Position numbers and translations under genes: made by a program. A stretch of 32,476 nucleotides of DNA from Calothrix sp. HK-06. GTDB lineage: Bacteria; Cyanobacteriota; Cyanobacteriia; Cyanobacteriales; Nostocaceae. The stretch spans positions 1 to 32,476 of the forward strand of contig NZ_MRCD01000101.1 of NCBI RefSeq assembly GCF_001904745.1, read 5' to 3'. Numbering within the stretch: the stretch's first letter is position 1; every line of letters starts with the position of its first letter. Below the pieces are notes generated by a model. That model did no database searches. It was not told where the DNA came from and saw nothing but the letters and a program-made list of their open reading frames with translations. This document shows, in pieces, positions 7,526 to 15,653 of this stretch.

Positions 7526-9289
7526 TCAAAATTTAATTACCGAGGTAATATCGCCTTTACCTTTGTTGTGATACTTACCCAATCCATACTTGGTGTTATG
7601 GTCGTCAATCGAAGTTTGATATCGTTGCATCCAATCAGTTACCTTTAACCCGTTGCAGCCTGATATCTGTCTTAGAGATTGATTAGTAATAGCCCATCTA
7701 GTATCGTTACTTGGTTGAGCGTCGTTGTAGTCTGTGATAGCTACAAAAGCCCGTCTGATTTTCTCATCTACGGCGGCATCACCGCGTAGTTTTTTGAGTT
7801 CATCGCTGTCCATATTTTCATAATCACGCTCTACCTCTGGTTTTGGCTTGCGAGTAACGGACGTAGGAGTTGGGGAAGGGGAAGCGCTAGCGGTTGGTTG
7901 TGGTGATTGTGCTTGTGGCTGCATTTCTGCCAAAACTTCTACAATCATTGCTCTGAGTGAATCTTTGGTAACTGGTTCGGTTTGTTGCTGTGCTTGGGTA
8001 TTCACGGTTACTTGCTCCTCTAATTGTTTTTGTAACTGGTTAACTTGTTCTGTTGCTTGCTGTAACTTGGCTTGAGCGTCCATTAGCTGTTTTTGTAGTG
8101 TTTCTAGTTCGTCAGATTTCTTAACTAGTTGAGTGACAACTGATTGCTGATTAGGTAAATTCCACTTGGTTTGTAGCTCTTTAATGTGGTTAAAATCCTG
8201 TTGAGTGACGCGCACTTGCAAAGCTTTCTCAGACTTGGTGATTTTTTTAGCTGCTATTTGTGGGAATGAAACAGGCTTTGTAACGTAGTAATCAGCATAA
8301 CCAACAGTCGTAGCTAGCTTCATCAGTTCCTTATCTGTAAGCCTTTCATTTGGGGTAATGTGACCTAACATCAAGCCATAGAAGTAAATCTTGGCGCCAA
8401 CTGACCCCTTACAATCGCGCTCAGTAACCAATGCTGCATATGCTGCACGTAGAGCTTTGCAGTCGTTTTGGTCTTGGTCGAGACGGAAGTTTAATAGCGG
8501 TTCTTTGTCATCACGCCCACCAAAATACTCTTGGACTACACGACGTAGTGAGTTACCGCGTCTGTTTTCAATGGTTCGGTTTTGTGCTGACAAATCATCA
8601 GGAAATTCTTTTTTAACTTCAGCCAGTAAAGACTTGCATGATACATCTTGACGTAGTTTAGATAGGCATCTAATTAGATAATTAGCAGGGTACAGAGTAG
8701 AGATTGTAACCACTGGCTTTTCACCGCGTTTTTTACCTTGTCCCTCAAATGTCAGCTTATATTCTTCACCTTCAATTGCTTTGAATTGACCGCGCGCGAG
8801 AATTTCATGGGGACGGCGCCCAGTAGCTGCAATTAAACCAACAGCCAGTTCGTGAGGATTAATACTTAAGAGCAATTTTCCGGTTACTTCGAGGTAAGTA
8901 TCTGGTTCGACTTCTTGTCCTTTAAAACCTTCACTATCAACAGATGTAATGCGGTCGGTAACTCTTGATGTTTCGTTGCGCTCTTTCCAATCATCCTTAG
9001 TTAAGCCACAAAGTAAAACCGCGTAATGCTTCAATTCATAACCCTTAACGTTACCTTCACCGTCATGCTTGGGTATCGAGTCAGCGTTTTTACCTTGCTC
9101 TAACTTGATAGTGGCAAACTTCTTGTAAAAACCATATCGACTTAAATATGTACCTAGGGTGACGCGATTGTAAGCTTTGTTTGCCCACTCGTTAAACTGC
9201 TCACAGTGTGGCTTAATCTCCTCAAAGGTATACAGTTCCTTGGTTGCATTGAACAGCTTATCGATTTGTTCCTGTAGCGCTTTTGACAT
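7526..9289 (-). CDS. Telomere resolvase (protelomerase) family protein
   Basis: A 587-residue protein with the signature of the protelomerase branch of tyrosine recombinases, which cut a palindromic target and reseal each half as a covalent hairpin. Visible elements: GLIAATGRRPHEIL (151-164, active-site Arg), LTFEGQGKKRGEK (179-191, beta-hairpin Lys), KALRAAYAAL (278-287, Arg281), GLMLGHITPNE (305-315, His310), then YADYY (331-335), the likely nucleophile region. The His-to-Tyr distance (21-25 residues) is longer than I recall for TelN, TelK or ResT, so the exact nucleophile is uncertain. Residues 390-430 form a coiled coil, 455-485 a Pro/Ser/Thr linker, and 500-587 a separate basic C-terminal module. 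The gene has TAAC-NN-GTTA operators in its promoter. No candidate hairpin target was located. It could also act on circular DNA as a resolvase. Confidence 0.72.
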   Translation of the reverse strand: MSKALQEQIDKLFNATKELYTFEEIKPHCEQFNEWANKAYNRVTLGTYLSRYGFYKKFATIKLEQGKNADSIPKHDGEGNVKGYELKHYAVLLCGLTKDDWKERNETSRVTDRITSVDSEGFKGQEVEPDTYLEVTGKLLLSINPHELAVGLIAATGRRPHEILARGQFKAIEGEEYKLTFEGQGKKRGEKPVVTISTLYPANYLIRCLSKLRQDVSCKSLLAEVKKEFPDDLSAQNRTIENRRGNSLRRVVQEYFGGRDDKEPLLNFRLDQDQNDCKALRAAYAALVTERDCKGSVGAKIYFYGLMLGHITPNERLTDKELMKLATTVGYADYYVTKPVSFPQIAAKKITKSEKALQVRVTQQDFNHIKELQTKWNLPNQQSVVTQLVKKSDELETLQKQLMDAQAKLQQATEQVNQLQKQLEEQVTVNTQAQQQTEPVTKDSLRAMIVEVLAEMQPQAQSPQPTASASPSPTPTSVTRKPKPEVERDYENMDSDELKKLRGDAAVDEKIRRAFVAITDYNDAQPSNDTRWAITNQSLRQISGCNGLKVTDWMQRYQTSIDDHNTKYGLGKYHNKGKGDITSVIKF

Positions 9290-9310
9290 AATCTAGTTAC
9301 CTTGGTTGCT

Positions 9311-9394
9311 TAACTAGTTACAATATATTTGACTGGTTACGTTAATGTCAAGATAACCAGTTATAAATATTTTGGTAATTATCGTAACTGGTTA
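9311..9394. promoter_or_regulatory. Four TAAC-NN-GTTA boxes in protelomerase promoter
   Basis: Boxes at 9311-9320 (TAACTAGTTA, perfect palindrome), 9331-9340 (GACTGGTTAC), 9354-9363 (TAACCAGTTA) and 9385-9394 (TAACTGGTTA). Their centres are about 20, 23 and 31 bp apart, close to whole helical turns, which suits cooperative binding. They begin 22 bp upstream of the start codon and would cover a promoter there, so repression or autoregulation is likely. Confidence 0.6.
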
Positions 9395-9416
9395 TTGTGA
9401 GGTTATCTATGATAAA

Positions 9417-9436
9417 GGGGAGAGTGATTACTCCCC
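9417..9436 (-). terminator. Terminator after 172-residue gene
   Basis: GGGGAG (9417-9422) and CTCCCC (9431-9436) pair with an eight-base loop. On the minus strand TTTAT follows, 28 bases past the stop of the gene ending at 9464. It separates the upstream operon from the protelomerase promoter. Confidence 0.6.
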
Positions 9437-9463
9437 TGTTTTGCGGTTCGGTGGACAACCTCT

Positions 9464-9982
9464 CTACTCAAAATCAAGCTTTTCTTCTAATGCCGCAATT
9501 TGGGACTTATAAAAACTAATTTCACGCTCTATAGCCGCGCGTATTTTTTCAGGTGAAAGAAGTTCAATTTTGAACTCATCAATATTTTCTAACTTTTCTG
9601 TTGTCAGTGATTGAACCAAGTAAGCCCACCCTTCGCCTCCATCAATCAGCGAGGATGAATGGTAATAGTTCATTCCTACTATTTTGCCTTGTGTGGTTAA
9701 TTGTCCAAATTTGAACTTGGGACTCTTCCAGTTTTTTGGAATATCAATGGCTGTTGTGGTTTCAGTCGTGGCGCCAGCTAAAATTTCTATAGCAATAGAA
9801 ATTGAGCGAGCGCAGTCGCTAAGGCTGAGTTCTCTATTGTTATGTGCCTCGGCACATAAATAATCATGTACAGCAGAAAAGTCTATTTGAAAGCTTCCTA
9901 CAAGTCCTCGGATAATTTCTAAGTACAAAACTACTTCTTCGCAAGTACATTCATCTTCTGCCAATGCTTTGTTAAGTTCCAT
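9464..9982 (-). CDS. Conserved-looking hypothetical protein, 172 residues
   Basis: I do not recognise a family. The N-terminal half is helical and acidic (KALAEDECTCEEVVLYLEII). The centre (about 88-125: FKFGQLTTQGKIVGMNYY, then GWAYLVQSL) resembles a small SH3-like or tudor-like beta-barrel, as in proteins with a G-x-V-x-G turn followed by WxYxV. The C-terminus is a helix or short coiled coil (EREISFYKSQIAALEEKL). AAAGGGAC lies upstream of the ATG. It begins 34 bp after the large ATPase gene and is followed by a terminator, so it is likely the last gene of that transcript. Confidence 0.6.
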   Translation of the reverse strand: MELNKALAEDECTCEEVVLYLEIIRGLVGSFQIDFSAVHDYLCAEAHNNRELSLSDCARSISIAIEILAGATTETTTAIDIPKNWKSPKFKFGQLTTQGKIVGMNYYHSSSLIDGGEGWAYLVQSLTTEKLENIDEFKIELLSPEKIRAAIEREISFYKSQIAALEEKLDFE

Positions 9983-10016
9983 TAGTTTGTCCCTTTGATT
10001 GATTAAATAGTTTGGT

Positions 10017-12341
10017 TCAATTACCTTTCAAGCTGTTTTCAGAAGTCGATTTGTTGCAAGAGTTACATAGGTAATAATTAATACCTCTATTCTTCTTAGA
10101 CTTGAATAAAACTCCCTCATTGCACTTTGGGCACTTAGACCCAACATACCCGGAAGATGGCATCTGAGATGCAACGCTATCATCAGTGTTTGATGTATTG
10201 ATGGGTGTTTCAGATGCAGTGTATGCCATCTCGGTGGCATTGCTTGATGTAAGTGTATGCACTGGGAACAATTGGTCATATGTGTAACTACCAAAGCTAG
10301 GTAATTCAATGAAGTATGGTTTCTTGTCTGGCTCGACTACAAAGCCAAATCGGTAAGATTTAGGGTCTGTTTTATCAAGCCCCAATTCTTCATTTTTTTG
10401 ATTACAAAATTCGGTCAATTTATCTGCAATATTCTTAAGTCGGGTGAGTTCATCTGTAGTAAAACGGTTCGAGTTGGTTATTGCATCGTAGGCATTGGCG
10501 CCAATGTGAAGGTTAACCGCATTGTTCCAGTCGCTTCGGTCCATACCTGGGTATTCGGAAACGTTCGCATTTTGTCCCACAAATATGGCGCCTAAGTTCT
10601 GGTGACTAACCTGTTTAATAATGAAGTTGACGTTATTACCAATGATTGACCGCTTACCTTTGGTGTGGCCCATAGTCGAATCAATCTCATCAAACAGCCA
10701 TATCTCGAACTGTTCCTTGCTTTCATCACCCGACGTGCGCGCGTCCAGCTTAGAAGCTAGTGCCTTAATACCCTTCTCACTGTCTTGATGACTTGTACCA
10801 ACTGCGGGTATAGTCCAGTAATTTTTTAAGCTGTCGTGCTGAGGGTTAAATAACTTTGCGGCGCCTGGTCGATGCTTCAAAATTGCAACTGCTAAATTTT
10901 CCGCAGTTGGCGACTTGCCAGACTCAGAGCCGCCTGTGATTCTAACGCGCGTCCAATTTTTGACAGTTTTCTCGAACTTATCCGCAGTAATCCAAAGTCT
11001 AGAAACATCTTTTTCAACTGGCTTATTTTTAACCGGGTACCACTTTTGTATATCTACATGCCAGTGCCCACAACGTTCAGAGCGTTCAAACTTTGGCGTA
11101 TTAAGTGCGTTGGAAAGTTCTTTTAACTTTTCTGGTAGCGCTAACTCTTTATCATTAAGCATATCGCTACTAATAAACCTCTGACCGTTACGGCTAGTCG
11201 AGAATAACAGCTTATAACCTGTATCAGTCTGTAACCAATCAATTACATCAAGCCGATAACCGATAGAAAGATAGTAGTTAGCTATGGAATTACTCACCCT
11301 TGCTTGTTCTGTGTCACCTGGTAGTAAAAAAGGCTTTTCTAACTCCTGTAATCGTGCTAGTAAATCATTTATTTGCAAGTCTCTTTCTTGTAATTTCTCT
11401 GCCGCATATTTGGCGGTTTGTAGTACGTCATCAAAATTTGATTGATAGCGTTCTATGTGTCCATTGTTTGCAATTACCCATTCCTGAGCTATGGCTCTAA
11501 CATTTGCTTGATGTTCTAGTTTAAGATTCTCTACCGTTACTCCCACATGTGACTCTAATGCTTGAATACTTGACTCATATTCATCCAAACTAACAGCATT
11601 CTCTAACAAACTATCAAGGTATCGAATAAGTATTGTTTGTGCTTTTACTCGCAGTTCAATACATCCGTTAATAACTTTCTCTTGTATGTCCATACCAACA
11701 TCTAATAGTTCGTTAAAACTTTCTATTTGTTCGTATTCTTCAAGCTTGTTGATGTAGCGGCGCCTAAAATTATCTATTTCAATATGAAGTTGTGCGTATT
11801 TGTCAGCTATATCTGGATAATTACGCTTTAAAGCTTCAATGTGTCCATCAAGCTTTTTAAAAGCAGTTGTATATGTAGTGCGAACAATGCTATAAGCCTC
11901 AGTAGTGTTGAATCTACCGATAATTTTTAACTTATTACTTAGTTCATTGTTGATAGTTTTACACTGTTCTAGCTCTAATGTCCTATGACTGAGTATAGTT
12001 ACAGCTTCTGACAATGCTTTATCAAGCGTATTACTTTTATCTTGTAGCTGGTTTAACTCACTTTGTAATGATGTAATTTTCTTTTCAAAACTACTTAATT
12101 CTGTATCTTTCTCTTTAAGTAAAGATTCGTGCTTATCCTTACTAGTTTTAGCTTGAGTAATGGCAGCACTAGTAATGTACTCACCTGCAATTATTCCACC
12201 AATTGATAAACCTAAGAATACCCTTGAAATATTCTTAAAATAATCGTTGTTGTGTGGTGTAAATATTGCAATGCTTGATGCTAGTCCCAAAGTAAAGCTA
12301 GCTATAAATAATCTATTTTTTGCCGTGTCAACAATAGCCAT
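10017..12341 (-). CDS. Membrane-anchored coiled-coil P-loop ATPase with zinc ribbon
   Basis: A 774-residue protein, family not recognised. Two hydrophobic segments (11-28, FIASFTLGLASSIAIF; about 40-58, VFLGLSIGGIIAGEYITSAA) form an N-terminal membrane hairpin. A long coiled coil covers about 60-330. A P-loop domain follows: Walker A GGSESGKSP (about 469-477), Walker B EIWLFDEIDS (about 545-554) and a downstream IFVGQNANV segment resembling a sensor motif. The C-terminus (about 734-765) has CPKC and CNSC pairs, a topoisomerase-type zinc ribbon. GGAG precedes the ATG. The order membrane hairpin-coiled coil-ATPase suggests a DNA-handling or tethering motor (HerA/FtsK- or coupling-protein-like by analogy only). 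It sits in a four-gene set with DNA-binding and coiled-coil proteins. A role in segregation or DNA transfer is inference. Confidence 0.7.
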   Translation of the reverse strand: MAIVDTAKNRLFIASFTLGLASSIAIFTPHNNDYFKNISRVFLGLSIGGIIAGEYITSAAITQAKTSKDKHESLLKEKDTELSSFEKKITSLQSELNQLQDKSNTLDKALSEAVTILSHRTLELEQCKTINNELSNKLKIIGRFNTTEAYSIVRTTYTTAFKKLDGHIEALKRNYPDIADKYAQLHIEIDNFRRRYINKLEEYEQIESFNELLDVGMDIQEKVINGCIELRVKAQTILIRYLDSLLENAVSLDEYESSIQALESHVGVTVENLKLEHQANVRAIAQEWVIANNGHIERYQSNFDDVLQTAKYAAEKLQERDLQINDLLARLQELEKPFLLPGDTEQARVSNSIANYYLSIGYRLDVIDWLQTDTGYKLLFSTSRNGQRFISSDMLNDKELALPEKLKELSNALNTPKFERSERCGHWHVDIQKWYPVKNKPVEKDVSRLWITADKFEKTVKNWTRVRITGGSESGKSPTAENLAVAILKHRPGAAKLFNPQHDSLKNYWTIPAVGTSHQDSEKGIKALASKLDARTSGDESKEQFEIWLFDEIDSTMGHTKGKRSIIGNNVNFIIKQVSHQNLGAIFVGQNANVSEYPGMDRSDWNNAVNLHIGANAYDAITNSNRFTTDELTRLKNIADKLTEFCNQKNEELGLDKTDPKSYRFGFVVEPDKKPYFIELPSFGSYTYDQLFPVHTLTSSNATEMAYTASETPINTSNTDDSVASQMPSSGYVGSKCPKCNEGVLFKSKKNRGINYYLCNSCNKSTSENSLKGN

Positions 12342-12380
12342 TATTTTTACTCCAAGTTGACGTTTTATTAGGAGAATAAA

Positions 12381-12405
12381 AGCTAGATATCATCAGTATC
12401 TAGCT
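12381..12405 (-). terminator. Strong hairpin with T-run
   Basis: AGCTAGATA and TATCTAGCT form a perfect 9-bp stem with a seven-base loop. On the minus strand a TTTTATT tail follows. It lies between the 268-residue coiled-coil gene and the ATPase gene, so part of the transcription probably ends here. Confidence 0.7.
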
Positions 12406-12426
12406 TGTATATGCATGTAAACAGTG

Positions 12427-13233
12427 TTAGATAGCGTTAGTTAAATATTTACTAACTATCTCGTTAGTTTGTGCCTTTAGTGCCTCTATTTCTGCATTCC
12501 TTTTTTGTTCTGTTGCCTCTACTTTGGCTATAAGCTGTGATGTTTCCGTGCGTGTAGCCTGAGTAATAATCTGTTGCTGTTTTAGCCGTTCATCCGCTTG
12601 GTATAACTTCTCTCTATCAGAAGATAATTCAACATTTTGAGTATCAAACTTAGTAACCTCACGCTGTACTTTTACAGACTCAGTAGAAGATTTAATAATA
12701 GACTGTTGAGCTTTATGATACTCCTGTTTAGTCTTGCCAACTTCCCCTATATATTTGAATCCCGCTTGATACAATTGCATAGCTCTTGTAGCGCTAGCAT
12801 ATTGTTTTAATCCATCATTTAATTGTTGCTCTGAACACTCAGGTAAACCACTCGGATTTAATAAGTCTGTTGGTACAAGAGAATCAAATTTTAACTGAGG
12901 TATAGCTACACCACTATATACATCTGTAATCGGCTCTATTTGGGTATAAGAGCTATTAGTTTGTATGGTGGAATAATTACCACTAATTAAGCTATTACCA
13001 TTGCTAACAGTAGCGTCAATACCTTTATTGATTGCATTAGTTACTGGCTGTAAAACAGTTCCTACTGTATTTGCGACTTCGGCAGCTTTGGCGCCTACTC
13101 CCCTCATCGCGTCCATTCTTGCTTTTACTCGCGCTTGTACTAGTTCGTCTTGCTCCTTTCTAGCCTCTGCCTTGGCTTTAGCCTTCTCACCTGTCGGGTC
13201 GGTAATTGGAAAGTTTTTCTTTGCTCGTGCCAT
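12427..13233 (-). CDS. Coiled-coil hypothetical protein, 268 residues
   Basis: The ATG at 13233 (MARAKKNFPITDPTGEK) is chosen over the longer frame from 13302 because AGGGA lies 12 bases upstream and the preceding residues look untranslated. A basic and charged N-terminus (KAKAKAEARKEQDELVQARV) leads into an Ala/Val-rich helix (AAEVANTVGTVLQPVTNAI), a Ser/Thr/Asn-rich middle, and a long C-terminal coiled coil (about 170-265). No family is recognised. Its place between a HTH-like gene and the membrane ATPase suggests a shared complex. There is no signal peptide. Confidence 0.6.
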   Translation of the reverse strand: MARAKKNFPITDPTGEKAKAKAEARKEQDELVQARVKARMDAMRGVGAKAAEVANTVGTVLQPVTNAINKGIDATVSNGNSLISGNYSTIQTNSSYTQIEPITDVYSGVAIPQLKFDSLVPTDLLNPSGLPECSEQQLNDGLKQYASATRAMQLYQAGFKYIGEVGKTKQEYHKAQQSIIKSSTESVKVQREVTKFDTQNVELSSDREKLYQADERLKQQQIITQATRTETSQLIAKVEATEQKRNAEIEALKAQTNEIVSKYLTNAI

Positions 13234-13269
13234 AATTTTTAAATCCCTGAAGTCGTTTATCTGGGGGTG

Positions 13270-13303
13270 AGTGCTGGTGTAGTTTGGACGCTCTACCAGC
13301 ACT
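13270..13303 (-). other. 9-bp stem-loop in 5' leader
   Basis: AGTGCTGGT (13270-13278) and ACCAGCACT (13295-13303) form a perfect stem with a 16-base loop, 37 bp upstream of the chosen start of the coiled-coil gene and downstream of the 199-residue gene. No T-run follows. It could be a leader structure or an RNA-processing signal. Confidence 0.4.
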
Positions 13304-13355
13304 TAAAAATAAACTTGGTTTGGTTGTTGGTAAGCTTCGTTAAAGTTCATAAAAA

Positions 13356-13955
13356 TTAACGTTCAAAATCAGTAGTGTTTAAGACTTCGGAAACAGCTTG
13401 TTTAACCTCGACAGCGTAAGCGCTAGCGAATTGTTCCTTAAACCTTGCCCCAAACAGCTTTGCAAGGTTTTTAGCTAGTGTCGGTTGCTGTTGGTAAGCA
13501 TCCTGTAAGGTTTGTCTGGCATCCTCCAATACAACGCTTGAAGCCTGCAATTTCTCAGTAGCCAAAACGGCGTCTTTATCAGATGTGGCAAGTACCAAGC
13601 TTGATGACTGGCTTTTGGTTGTTGGATGTTGATTATTGTTGATGTGTACCTCACTCACCCATTGCTGAAAGCTTTTACCTGTGGCTATTTCGGTCTTCAA
13701 TACCTCCATCTGTTGAATACAAAATCGAGTGTATCGGACATACTTACCCGAACCAAACTTAAAATCTGATTCTGGTAGCCAACAGTAAGCTTCAATAATG
13801 ACTTTGAACCAAGTCTGAATAGTTTTTTTGTCAACCCGAAAGTAAGCGGCTAGCTCGCTGGAACTACGCGCTACATCTGCTATACCCTCTTGCGGTGATT
13901 CGTTTAGAGGGACATCAAATGATTGAAAGCTAGCTATTTCAAGTATTTCGCCCAT
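13356..13955 (-). CDS. HTH-type DNA-binding protein, 199 residues
   Basis: Residues 30-55 (ARSSSELAAYFRVDKKTIQT, then WFKVI) form a helix-turn-helix of the MerR/excisionase-like kind. The middle is linker-like with many Ser/Thr/Asn, and the C-terminal 60 residues are helical (ARQTLQDAYQQQPTLAKNLA). It resembles plasmid accessory regulators or adaptor proteins, but I cannot name a family. It is the first gene of the minus-strand block. It diverges from the RHH gene at 14136 across 180 bp that contain TGCA-type palindromes, which may coordinate the two. No Shine-Dalgarno sequence is evident. Confidence 0.6.
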   Translation of the reverse strand: MGEILEIASFQSFDVPLNESPQEGIADVARSSSELAAYFRVDKKTIQTWFKVIIEAYCWLPESDFKFGSGKYVRYTRFCIQQMEVLKTEIATGKSFQQWVSEVHINNNQHPTTKSQSSSLVLATSDKDAVLATEKLQASSVVLEDARQTLQDAYQQQPTLAKNLAKLFGARFKEQFASAYAVEVKQAVSEVLNTTDFER

Positions 13956-14026
13956 ATTTGCTTGTGAATTATATAGGTTGTAGAAACTCGCGGGAACTGC
14001 TGATAGGTCGTGCGAGTTGCCTTAAA

Positions 14027-14119
14027 ATGCAATATAGCATAAACTGCATATAATGCAATTAAAGACCTTTTGTCCAATAGCAGTATTAAGGCATGAAGTG
14101 CAAAAATATATGCACTGCA
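14027..14119. promoter_or_regulatory. TGCA-type palindromes between divergent genes
   Basis: ATGC-N6-GCAT at 14027-14040, TGCAT-N3-ATGCA at 14045-14057 and TGCACTGCA at 14111-14119 lie between the divergent starts at 13955 and 14136. The dyads suit an RHH or HTH repressor; the adjacent 56-residue RHH protein is the natural candidate. Confidence 0.5.
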
Positions 14120-14135
14120 AGCTTAAACTTCTTAT

Positions 14136-14306
14136 ATGGATGAATCTAAAGTTGTTGCTATTCGAGTAGAAATGCCAGATGAGCTAAGAAATCAGTTCAA
14201 ATCGGCTGTAGCTAGAGAGGGTAAAAATATGAAAGATGTTTTGTTGACCTTTATTAAGGAGTATGTAGCTAATCGCGAATCAAGCAAAGACAAAGGGGCC
14301 GCATGA
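14136..14306 (+). CDS. Small ribbon-helix-helix protein, 56 residues
   Basis: The reading starts MDESKVVAIRVEMPDELRNQ and contains GKNMKDVLLTFIKEYV. A beta-strand (VVAIRVEMP) is followed by two helices separated by a short turn, the Arc/ParG/CopG ribbon-helix-helix layout. Such proteins dimerise and bind palindromic operators. It could be a transcriptional repressor, an antitoxin without a visible toxin, or a ParG-like centromere binder. No ParA lies beside it; the ParA-like gene is 12 kb away. It probably binds the TGCA dyads just upstream. No Shine-Dalgarno sequence is visible. Confidence 0.65.
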   Translation: MDESKVVAIRVEMPDELRNQFKSAVAREGKNMKDVLLTFIKEYVANRESSKDKGAA

Positions 14307-14379
14307 GGAAGGGAAAATGGCTAAAAGAGAATGATTAAGTCTATACAACAAGAAAAAGTAACTATTATTGGTAAGCTTT

Positions 14380-15009
14380 ATGGCTCAAACCCTAATCAAA
14401 CCCGTTACCTACGAAGAGTTTATCGAATGGTATCCCAACGACGGGAAGCGGTACGAACTACACGATGGAGTAACTATTGAGATGGCGCCACCTACCGGAG
14501 ACCATGAAAAAGTTGTTGGGTTTTTAGCTGTAGAAATTGCCGTGCAACTCAGGCAGCTAAATCTACCCTACACCATCCCTAAAACCGCGTTTGTTAAAAC
14601 ACCATCCGCCAAATCAACTTACTCACCTGATGTATTGTTATTAAACCTTGACAATCTTGATAACGAACCTCTTTTCCAAAAAGAGTCAACAGTTACTCAA
14701 GCTGAATCCGTGCCTTTAGTAGTTGAAGTTGTCAGTACCAACTGGCGTGACGATTACCATAAGAAGTTTGCAGATTATGAAGAGATGGGCATTCCTGAGT
14801 TTTGGATTGCTGACTATAAAGGGTTGGGAGGACGGGAGTTTATCGGCGACCCTAAACAACCTACTTTTTTTGTCTGCGAGTTGGTCAATGGAGAATATGT
14901 AAGAAAAATGTACCGAGGCAGTGGCTTGATTATCTCCCCCACATTTCCTCAACTTAACCTTACCGCGCAACAAATTTTTGATTCGGCTCTGCCACAAGGT
15001 AATCAGTAA
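14380..15009 (+). CDS. Uma2 family (DUF820) PD-(D/E)XK nuclease-like protein
   Basis: A 209-residue protein with the typical Uma2 pattern: YEEFIEWYPNDGKRYELHDG at the N-terminus, then EMAPPTGDHEKV, SPDVLLLN (first acidic residue) and LVVEVVSTNWRDDYHKKFAD (E-x-V strand and lysine), ending in MGIPEFWIADY. The family is hugely expanded in cyanobacteria and assigned to the restriction-endonuclease fold, but its function in the cell is unresolved. ATG at 14380 fits family length; an upstream TTG at 14368 adds four unsupported residues. One GGCGCC lies in the gene, as in backbone genes. A terminator hairpin follows 170 bp downstream. Confidence 0.85.
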   Translation: MAQTLIKPVTYEEFIEWYPNDGKRYELHDGVTIEMAPPTGDHEKVVGFLAVEIAVQLRQLNLPYTIPKTAFVKTPSAKSTYSPDVLLLNLDNLDNEPLFQKESTVTQAESVPLVVEVVSTNWRDDYHKKFADYEEMGIPEFWIADYKGLGGREFIGDPKQPTFFVCELVNGEYVRKMYRGSGLIISPTFPQLNLTAQQIFDSALPQGNQ

Positions 15010-15177
15010 CATGTTTACACTTAAACTACTGACAGCAATATCCTTTAATCGCGTGTTAACAATTGAGGTGGCGCCGCGCAGATTAGATTTTACATCACTG
15101 GCTTACGCTTCCCTCTCCCCTTCTCCCCTCTGGCTAATGGGTAAAAATTCCTGTTACTTACTCTCTTAAGCCACTTC

Positions 15178-15213
15178 AAAGCGGTAGCCTACATATTGTT
15201 GGCGCCGCTTTTT
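15178..15213 (+). terminator. Terminator downstream of Uma2 gene
   Basis: AAAGCGG (15178-15184) pairs with CCGCTTT (15205-15211), and the T-run continues for two more bases. The 20-base loop contains a GGCGCC. The spacing and tail suit a rho-independent terminator on the plus strand. Confidence 0.5.
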
Positions 15214-15379
15214 AGTAAATGCCTGTTTCTTACTTATACGAGTGCTATTTTGCTACACCTAGTGGTAAAGCCTTATTGAGAAAAAGAAACATTTTTTACT
15301 TTGTTGGCTACGGGGAATTATTTTTCTTGTCTTACTTTGACAGAGTTGTGATATATTCACAAGAAGAATAAAAAATCAC

Positions 15380-15430
15380 CCCCCAACAACACCTATTTCT
15401 AAACGCCTTAAATCTGGTAGTTGTTGGGGG
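15380..15430 (+). terminator. 11-bp inverted repeat ahead of small RHH gene
   Basis: CCCCCAACAAC (15380-15390) and GTTGTTGGGGG (15420-15430) pair perfectly with a 29-base loop, followed by ACTTTTG. It lies 23 bp upstream of the 46-residue gene. It could end upstream transcripts or form an attenuator in that gene's leader. The rest of 15010-15453 shows no gene I can support. Confidence 0.5.
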
Positions 15431-15453
15431 ACTTTTGCGTGTGGAGTTTTTTT

Positions 15454-15594
15454 ATGGATAACACTGTTACTTTCCGACTTTCATCACAAGAAAAAGAGCA
15501 ACTAGCAAAGTGTGACCCTAACGGCAAAATCTCTGCTGCGGCTCGTGAAGCGGTTCGTGTTTTGATTCAAGCTCAAAACTCGGAAAAAAAATGA
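15454..15594 (+). CDS. Tiny RHH-like protein, 46 residues
   Basis: The reading begins MDNTVTFRLSSQEKEQLAKC and ends SAAAREAVRVLIQAQNSEKK. A strand (TVTFRLS) followed by helix-turn-helix segments fits a minimal ribbon-helix-helix fold. It is the first gene ahead of the replication region and may control copy number or its own transcript, by analogy with CopG-type repressors. That role is inference. A GC-rich hairpin stands just upstream and an A-rich-loop hairpin (CCAGCA/TGCTGG) just downstream of the stop. Confidence 0.5.
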   Translation: MDNTVTFRLSSQEKEQLAKCDPNGKISAAAREAVRVLIQAQNSEKK

Positions 15595-15653
15595 CCACGA
15601 TAAAAAGCCAGCAAAAAAAATGCTGGTAGCAGTCCCAAAGCTTTTTGAGTGAC

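Noticed and set aside
869-9394. TAAC-NN-GTTA palindromes as the actual protelomerase hairpin target
   Set aside because: Each dyad is only about 10 bp and they occur in promoter-like clusters; known targets are far longer palindromes, so operators are the safer reading.
14978-15169. 63-codon frame after the Uma2 gene
   Set aside because: It overlaps the Uma2 end, has no recognisable domain or binding site for ribosomes, and looks like non-coding sequence.
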